From contig NQOV01000011.1 in NCBI GenBank assembly GCA_002632265.1, positions 1-38,565 on the forward strand: a stretch of DNA of 38,565 nt, written 5' to 3'. Below the pieces are notes generated by a model. That model was not told where the DNA came from. It saw only the letters and a list, made by a program, of their open reading frames with translations, and searched no databases. Position 1 is the first letter of the stretch. Every line of letters begins with the position of its first letter. Positions 33,544-38,565 of the stretch are shown piece after piece. Origin of the DNA: Rhodospirillaceae bacterium MC!. Lineage in GTDB: Bacteria > Pseudomonadota > Alphaproteobacteria > MC1. The position numbers and the translations under genes are program-made.

Positions 33544-34920
33544 TCAAAGATATCTTTTCAATCTTAATGCTGGCTTTTCAATGATGTGCCATGAGAGAAT
33601 TGCTAGGGCTAGGATGATTGCATAAAGGAAAATTAGCTCTATGGTTGGGTTGTGAAATATGCGGAAAATTGATAAGCCTAATACGGGAAAATGTATCAAA
33701 TATATACCGTAGCTATAATCTCCAAATTTTGTCCATAGTTGGATTTTAAGGAGAGATCCGCAAGCAATTACTAAAAAAGGTATTATAAATATTTGAAGAA
33801 TAGTGAATACAGTAGGGTTATTATTCCCTATTATTAAAATAATAAACAAATATGCTAGAAAAAAGCACAATACTACATGCTTGTTACATATAATTTTATC
33901 CTTATACAAATACATTAATGAGCCAACCATAAAGCAAGGAAATAAACCGAAGAAAGCGTAATTCCCCTTTCCATCATGCAATGTATTCATTAATGTCATC
34001 CTAGTATAATAGAAACTATTTGTACCATGAAGATATAAAATTAAATCTAAAGTTATAAAAGAACAAGTTGCTATTAATATAAAAATTCTATTTTTATTAG
34101 ATATTGTATATAATACTAGTAAAACTAAATAACTTAAAAATTCTATTTTTAAGGTCCAAGATGAACCAAAATTAAATACTCCTATATTTACAACACCATT
34201 AAAAGCTTGCAAAAAAACTTGCCCTCTAATTTCTTGTACATGATGACCATAAAAAATCCACCCTACTACTACTAGTGTAAGAAATAAAGGGAAAATTCTT
34301 AATACTCTTTTTAATAAGAATTCTTTACTAGTTTTTGAATTATCCAAACTTTGCACCATAAAAAAACCACTTATAGCAAAAAAACCATACACAGACAAAC
34401 GACCAATATCATATGGAACCAAAGTATTGATTAAGTCTAAATTCACTAAATTAGAAAAAAGACCTGCATGCAAAAGGAAAACCATAGAGGCTAATATAAA
34501 TCGCATAAGATTAAAACTATTATTTGTAAAATCGTATACATCTGATAAAGTTTGAGATTTAGTAATAGAATTTTTTTTAAAAGTAAAAATCCATATTAAC
34601 AAGCCAAACCCTATTACAAAAGACAATAAAACATCAGGGAAATAGTGAGAATGGCGAGATCGATATTCAGAAGCAAATACAATAGAAAACACAAATAAAC
34701 CTATCAACAATTTTCTAGTGGCTGTTGATAATTGTTCTAAAAGAAATTGATCTACATATATGTATACCGCTATTAATATTATAGGCATAATAAAAACTAA
34801 ATTCGTTATCACACTTGGCATATGATGAATTTTATGATATAAGGAGAAGAAAGATAGTACGGAAATAGTTAAAAACAAACTATACTTTAACTTTTGCTCT
34901 AAATAAGTGTTAAACATCAA
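33544..34920 (-). CDS. Acyltransferase-3 (OafA-like) membrane protein, copy B
   Basis: This 458-residue paralog has the same order of parts: an N-terminal extension of about four helices with YHKIHHMP and YVDQFLLEQL, NLMRFILASMVFLLHAGLF (Arg/His motif), FFAISGFFMVQSL, SSWTLKIEFLSYL, GDYSYGIYLIHFPVLG and SWHIIEKPALRLKRYL. It differs from copies A and C mainly in the loop after the His motif and in the region after FILIATC, places likely to face the substrate. The start is ATG at 34920 with AAGGAAA upstream; an in-frame Met2 follows. A C-terminal fragment nearly identical to this gene lies upstream of guaB (20399-20461). Confidence 0.88.
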   Translation of the reverse strand: MMFNTYLEQKLKYSLFLTISVLSFFSLYHKIHHMPSVITNLVFIMPIILIAVYIYVDQFLLEQLSTATRKLLIGLFVFSIVFASEYRSRHSHYFPDVLLSFVIGFGLLIWIFTFKKNSITKSQTLSDVYDFTNNSFNLMRFILASMVFLLHAGLFSNLVNLDLINTLVPYDIGRLSVYGFFAISGFFMVQSLDNSKTSKEFLLKRVLRIFPLFLTLVVVGWIFYGHHVQEIRGQVFLQAFNGVVNIGVFNFGSSWTLKIEFLSYLVLLVLYTISNKNRIFILIATCSFITLDLILYLHGTNSFYYTRMTLMNTLHDGKGNYAFFGLFPCFMVGSLMYLYKDKIICNKHVVLCFFLAYLFIILIIGNNNPTVFTILQIFIIPFLVIACGSLLKIQLWTKFGDYSYGIYLIHFPVLGLSIFRIFHNPTIELIFLYAIILALAILSWHIIEKPALRLKRYL

Positions 34921-35006
34921 TTTATTTCCTTGAATATGTAATGGCCTACTAATATGGTATAGCTCATTTAAACATACTAGTAATATAATAGCAAGAATTT
35001 TTTATG

Positions 35007-36380
35007 TTAAAGGTATCTTTTCAACTTTAATGCTTGTTTTTCTATGATGTGCCATGATAGAATAGCAAAAAATATTATAACAAAAGAAAGAAATACTAAT
35101 TCAATAGTAAGATTTTTAAATATACGAAACATAGGTAAAAATAATATGGGGTAATGTATTAAATATATACCATAGCTATAATCTCCATATTTAGTCCACA
35201 ATTTAATCTTAAATAAAGACCCGCAAGAGATTACTAAATAAGGTATTATCAATAATGGTACCATAGTAAACGCTATAGAGTTGTGATTGCCTATTATTAA
35301 AATAATAAATAAATAAGCTAGTAAAACACATAAAATCATATGTTTATTACATATAATTTTATCTTTGTATAAATACATTAACGAACCAATCATAAAACAA
35401 GGAAATAAACCAAAAAAAGAATAGTTAGTAGTGCCATCATGTAGGGAATTCATTAGTGTGTTGTTCCACGTAAAATATAAAACATCTGTACCATAAAGAT
35501 ATAACATTAAATCTAAAGCTATAAAAGAACAAGTTGCTATTAATATAAAAGTCTTATTTATATTAGATATGTTATATAAAATAAGCAAAAATAAATAACT
35601 TAAGAACTCTAACTTTAAAGTCCAAGAAGGACCAATTTTAAAAATTCCTATATTTAAAACTCCACTAAACGCTTGTAAAAAAACTTGCTCTCTAAGTTCT
35701 TGTATATGCTGACCATAAAAAAGCCACCCTATAATGACCAATGTAAAAAATAAAGGAAAAACCCTTAACACTCTTTTTAATAAGAATTCTTTACTAGTTT
35801 TCGAATTTTCTAAACTTTGTGCCATAAAAAAACCACTAATAACAAAAAAACTATAAACGGCAAAAATAGCAGAATTCCTTGGAAATAAAATATTGAATAA
35901 ATTAAAATTAATTTTTAACACGGCATCAGCATGCCCTAAAAAAACAAAAGTTGCTAAAATAAATCTTATTAAATTAAAGCCGTTATTTTTATGGTCATAA
36001 ATATCTGCTAATGTTTGGGATGTAATGGTGGAATCTTTTTTTAATGTGAAGAGCCAAAATAACAGACCGAAGAATATTATAAAAGACAAAATAATGTCAG
36101 GAACGTAATGGGAGTGGCGGTCTCGGTATTCAAAAGCGAAAAGGATTGAGAAAGAAAATAAGCCTAAGAATAGTTTTTTAGTGGTGGTTTTAAGTTGTTC
36201 TAAAAGAAATTGATCTACATAAACATATACAGCGATTAGGATCATAGGCATAAGAAAAACTAGATTGGTTCTTAGGTGGGGTAGGTGGTGGATTTTGTGG
36301 TATAGGGAGAAGAATGAGATTGTGGATATTATTATGAATAGGCCATACTTTAAGTTGTATGATAAGATCTTGTTTAGCAT
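35007..36380 (-). CDS. Acyltransferase-3 (OafA-like) membrane protein, copy C
   Basis: This 457-residue paralog is first in the tandem set. It contains NLIRFILATFVFLGHADAV, FFVISGFFMAQSLENSKTSKEFLLKR, GPSWTLKLEFLSYLFLL, GDYSYGIYLIHYPILF and SWHIIEKQALKLKRYL. Glu-Lys-Gln replaces Glu-Lys-Pro near the end. Its 5' part (about 36040-36380) is almost identical in DNA to that of copy A, whereas the middle and 3' parts are diverged, a mosaic pattern. The three genes are spaced by 86-88 bp. No glycosyltransferase or other surface-sugar gene is adjacent, so the acceptor is unknown. Confidence 0.88.
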   Translation of the reverse strand: MLNKILSYNLKYGLFIIISTISFFSLYHKIHHLPHLRTNLVFLMPMILIAVYVYVDQFLLEQLKTTTKKLFLGLFSFSILFAFEYRDRHSHYVPDIILSFIIFFGLLFWLFTLKKDSTITSQTLADIYDHKNNGFNLIRFILATFVFLGHADAVLKINFNLFNILFPRNSAIFAVYSFFVISGFFMAQSLENSKTSKEFLLKRVLRVFPLFFTLVIIGWLFYGQHIQELREQVFLQAFSGVLNIGIFKIGPSWTLKLEFLSYLFLLILYNISNINKTFILIATCSFIALDLMLYLYGTDVLYFTWNNTLMNSLHDGTTNYSFFGLFPCFMIGSLMYLYKDKIICNKHMILCVLLAYLFIILIIGNHNSIAFTMVPLLIIPYLVISCGSLFKIKLWTKYGDYSYGIYLIHYPILFLPMFRIFKNLTIELVFLSFVIIFFAILSWHIIEKQALKLKRYL

Positions 36381-36448
36381 GGGTTTTCTCTTTGAGTGTG
36401 ATTTTATAATAATATATTAAAACACACTTAAAAAGTAAAGTCAAGAAA

Positions 36449-37240
36449 TTATACGAAATCCTTACAGAAATTATAGACGGTTTCTGGGATGTTTTGGTTG
36501 GTGGTGTGGGCGTGTTGCATTGCCTTAATAAGGGCTGATCCGATGATTACGCCGTCGGTGTGGTGGTTAAGTTCGTTTGCTTTTTGGGGGGTGGAGATGC
36601 CGAAGCCAGCGATTAGGGGGACGTCGGTAAGGGTGCGGGCTTGGGATACGGTGTTTGCTATTAGGTTATTTTCGGCGGTTTTTGAGCCTGTGATGCCTGC
36701 GAATGCTACCAAGTAGATGAAACATTCGGATTGTAAAGTGATCTTTTTAAAGCGTTCGGGGGTTGTGGTGGATGTTAGGAAAGTTACAAGGGCGATATCT
36801 AAAGGGTTTAGGGCGTCTTTTAGGGGTTGGGATTCTTCTAAGGGAACATCAGGGACGATAACGGCGGAAACGTTTACGGATTGCATTTCTTTGGCGAAGT
36901 TTTCCAAGCCGTATTTAAAGATAGGGTTGTAGTATCCCATCCAAATAATCGGTAATTTTCCGCCTTGTTTGCGGAATTCTTTTAGAACGGCGATGTGGCC
37001 TTTAACGCTTGAGCCTGATTCTAAGGATTCAAAGCCTGTTTTTGCGATGATTTCGCCGTCGGCTGATGGATCGGTGAAAGGCATACCGAATTCAACGGCG
37101 GTAACGCCTGCTTTTTCTAAGGCGTGCAGAACTTCCAAGGTTTGCTCATAACCATTCCAACCGCCCATAATATAAGGCATAAAGGCTTTTTTGTTTTCTT
37201 TTTTTAGCTCTTGAAGTTTGTTTGTTAAGATATTTGTCAT
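36449..37240 (-). CDS. trpA: Tryptophan synthase alpha subunit
   Basis: This 263-residue TIM-barrel enzyme cleaves indole-3-glycerol phosphate to indole and glyceraldehyde-3-phosphate in the TrpA2B2 complex. The catalytic residues Glu50 (AVEFGMPF) and Asp61 (DPSADGEII) match E. coli Glu49 and Asp60. It also has IWMGYYNPIFKYG, VIVPDVPLEES, and the phosphate-binding AGFGIST and GVIIGSALI. Normal length. AAGGA lies before the ATG. It follows trpB after 138 bp, a gap filled by a large palindrome. The 3' part is C-rich on the coding strand. Confidence 0.96.
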   Translation of the reverse strand: MTNILTNKLQELKKENKKAFMPYIMGGWNGYEQTLEVLHALEKAGVTAVEFGMPFTDPSADGEIIAKTGFESLESGSSVKGHIAVLKEFRKQGGKLPIIWMGYYNPIFKYGLENFAKEMQSVNVSAVIVPDVPLEESQPLKDALNPLDIALVTFLTSTTTPERFKKITLQSECFIYLVAFAGITGSKTAENNLIANTVSQARTLTDVPLIAGFGISTPQKANELNHHTDGVIIGSALIKAMQHAHTTNQNIPETVYNFCKDFV

Positions 37241-37280
37241 AATGATGATTTTCCTTATTTAATGTTTTAAAGTAATCTCA

Positions 37281-37388
37281 AGAATTGTAAGAAAGTACCC
37301 AGATAGGTGCTTTTAGGCGGTTCGTACATGTATATGAACTACCTAAGAACCGTCTAAAGACGCATAATGGGTGCTTTCTTACAATTCT
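37281..37388. repeat. 108-bp palindrome between trpB and trpA
   Basis: AGAATTGTAAGAAAGTACCC at the left and its near-reverse complement GGGTGCTTTCTTACAATTCT at the right enclose a second stem (TTTAGGCGGTTC with GAACCGTCTAAA) and a central ATGTATAT loop. The right arm includes the last codons and TAA stop of trpB (37379-37381). It could lower or buffer trpA expression relative to trpB, or protect the trpB 3' end. Its core resembles the palindrome near 815-872. Confidence 0.8.
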
Positions 37389-38557
37389 TCGCCTAGGTGT
37401 TCGGCTACTGTGAATATATCCTTATCGCCACGGCCGGATAGGTTGATAACTATGCTTTCAGTTTTGGGGCGGGTTTTGGCGTATTTCATAGCGTAGGCGA
37501 CGGCGTGGGATGATTCTAAGGCTGGGATAATTCCTTCGATTTTGCATAGAAGTTGGAAAGCGTCTAGGGCTTCTTTATCGGTTGCGGATTGGTATTCGGC
37601 TCTGCCGATGTCGTGTAAATGGCTGTGAACGGGGCCGACGCCTGGATAGTCAAGACCTGCAGATATGGAATGGGGTTCGATGATTTGGCCGTCGTCATCT
37701 TGGATGAAATAGCTTTTCATTCCGTGGAAAACTCCCACTGTGCCACGGCTGATAGTGCCTGCGTGTTTATCAGTATCCAAGCCAAGACCTGCGGCCTCGA
37801 CGCCGATTAATTTCACGCTTTCATCTTCTATGAAGTTGGCAAATGAACCGTAAGCGTTTGAGCCACCACCGACGCAGGCAATAACGGCATCGGGCAGTTT
37901 ATTTTCTAGCTCTTGGTGTTGGATCTTTATTTCTTCACTGATGATCGATTGGAAACGTCCGACCATTTCAGGGAAAGGGTGAGGGCCAACTACCGAGCCA
38001 AGTAGATAGTAAGTATCATGTACATTTGCGGCCCAATCTTGTAGGGCAGAGTTTACGGCATCTTTTAAGGTACGTGATCCGCTAGTTACTGGGCGAACTT
38101 CTGCTCCGAGTAATTTCATACGGAAGACATTCGGACGTTGGCGGATTGTATCAATTTCCCCTTGGTAGACAATACATGGTAGATCAAGCAAGCTACAAAC
38201 TGTAGCACTTGCTACGCCGTGCTGGCCTGCTCCTGTTTCGGCGATAATGCGAGTTTTTCCCATGCGTTTGGCAAGAATGGCTTGACCTAAACAATGGTTT
38301 ATCTTATGAGCTCCTGTGTGGTTGAGATCTTCACGCTTTAGATATATCTTAGCTCCGCCCACATGAGCAGTTAAACGCTTGGCATAATACAAAGGCGACG
38401 GACGGCCAGTGTAATATTTATTAAACTCGCTCAACTCATGCCAGAATGTTGGATCGTCTTTAGCTTCGTTCCACGCCTTTTCAAGTTCTTCTAGAACTGG
38501 CATTAATAATTCTGGAACAAATGTCCCCCCAAATTCTCCATACTTCTTAGCTATCAT
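37379..38557 (-). CDS. trpB: Tryptophan synthase beta subunit
   Basis: This 392-residue PLP enzyme condenses indole with serine to form tryptophan. It begins [22 protein letters not shown]. The PLP lysine is Lys85 in [24 protein letters not shown] and [10 protein letters not shown] (phosphate loop) follow, and [11 protein letters not shown]-type [10 protein letters not shown] lies near the end. Length and residues are normal for the trpB1 class. The chosen ATG at 38557 is eight bases from the window edge, so the upstream neighbour (often trpF) cannot be seen. Its last codons lie inside the palindrome before trpA. Confidence 0.96.
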   Translation of the reverse strand: MIAKKYGEFGGTFVPELLMPVLEELEKAWNEAKDDPTFWHELSEFNKYYTGRPSPLYYAKRLTAHVGGAKIYLKREDLNHTGAHKINHCLGQAILAKRMGKTRIIAETGAGQHGVASATVCSLLDLPCIVYQGEIDTIRQRPNVFRMKLLGAEVRPVTSGSRTLKDAVNSALQDWAANVHDTYYLLGSVVGPHPFPEMVGRFQSIISEEIKIQHQELENKLPDAVIACVGGGSNAYGSFANFIEDESVKLIGVEAAGLGLDTDKHAGTISRGTVGVFHGMKSYFIQDDDGQIIEPHSISAGLDYPGVGPVHSHLHDIGRAEYQSATDKEALDAFQLLCKIEGIIPALESSHAVAYAMKYAKTRPKTESIVINLSGRGDKDIFTVAEHLGEEL

Positions 38558-38565
38558 TTTCTCAT

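Noticed and set aside
1-38565. tRNA, rRNA, tmRNA or known riboswitch genes
   Set aside because: Scanning spacers by eye gave no cloverleaf with a GGTTCRANYCC-type T arm in context and no recognisable riboswitch core. The nested palindromes fold but lack tRNA features.

Overview
The window is about 38.6 kb of AT-rich bacterial chromosome carrying housekeeping and accessory genes. It most likely comes from a low-GC, possibly host-associated alphaproteobacterium. The best evidence is a DUF4167 protein (a family largely confined to Alphaproteobacteria), the adjacent pairs recO-parC and RNase G-yacG, and protein sequences of alphaproteobacterial type. Intact trpBA and guaBA argue against a strongly reduced Rickettsia-like genome. 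I cannot name the genus. No rRNA, tRNA, CRISPR array, phage or transposase gene was seen.

Layout: 1-903 is repeat-rich intergenic DNA. An EmrAB-type efflux pair (minus strand, 904-4044) faces a glutathione-reductase-like gene (4272-5624). About 1 kb of repeats follows: a 35-bp tandem array, two long hairpins, and four tandem copies of a roughly 105-bp palindrome. Next, on the minus strand, come an RhlE-like DEAD-box helicase and two small paralogous exported proteins (6627-9487). A parvulin lipoprotein and a polar amino acid ABC permease/ATPase pair follow on the plus strand (9832-12879). A second array of the 105-bp palindrome (12901-13335) abuts a third exported paralog. Then come a small membrane protein, an AT-rich spacer with two perfect DnaA boxes, and a plus-strand cluster: GH20 hexosaminidase homologue, unknown gene, RNase G, YacG, guaB, guaA. 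A 63-bp acyltransferase remnant lies just upstream of guaB.

After another repeat-rich spacer, the minus strand holds a Sel1-repeat protein, a DUF1295-like membrane protein, miaB, and a DUF4167 protein with a His/Ser linker and AT-hook tail. recO and parC are on the plus strand. Three tandem acyltransferase-3 paralogs, trpA and trpB are on the minus strand to the window edge.

The most unusual content is non-coding. Several families of imperfect palindromes sit against stop codons. The best-defined family (eight copies in two arrays) keeps a nested fold while whole inner stems are swapped, and paired arms change together. Both arrays sit at the 3' ends of paralogous exported-protein genes. AT-rich MITE-like elements ending in CTGGCCTAAA and heptanucleotide tandem repeats fill other gaps. 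Among proteins, the GH20 homologue lacks the catalytic Glu (Thr603), the glutathione reductase lacks both Arg residues that normally select NADPH, the ABC permease has extra C-terminal membrane segments, and the acyltransferase genes look shaped by gene conversion.
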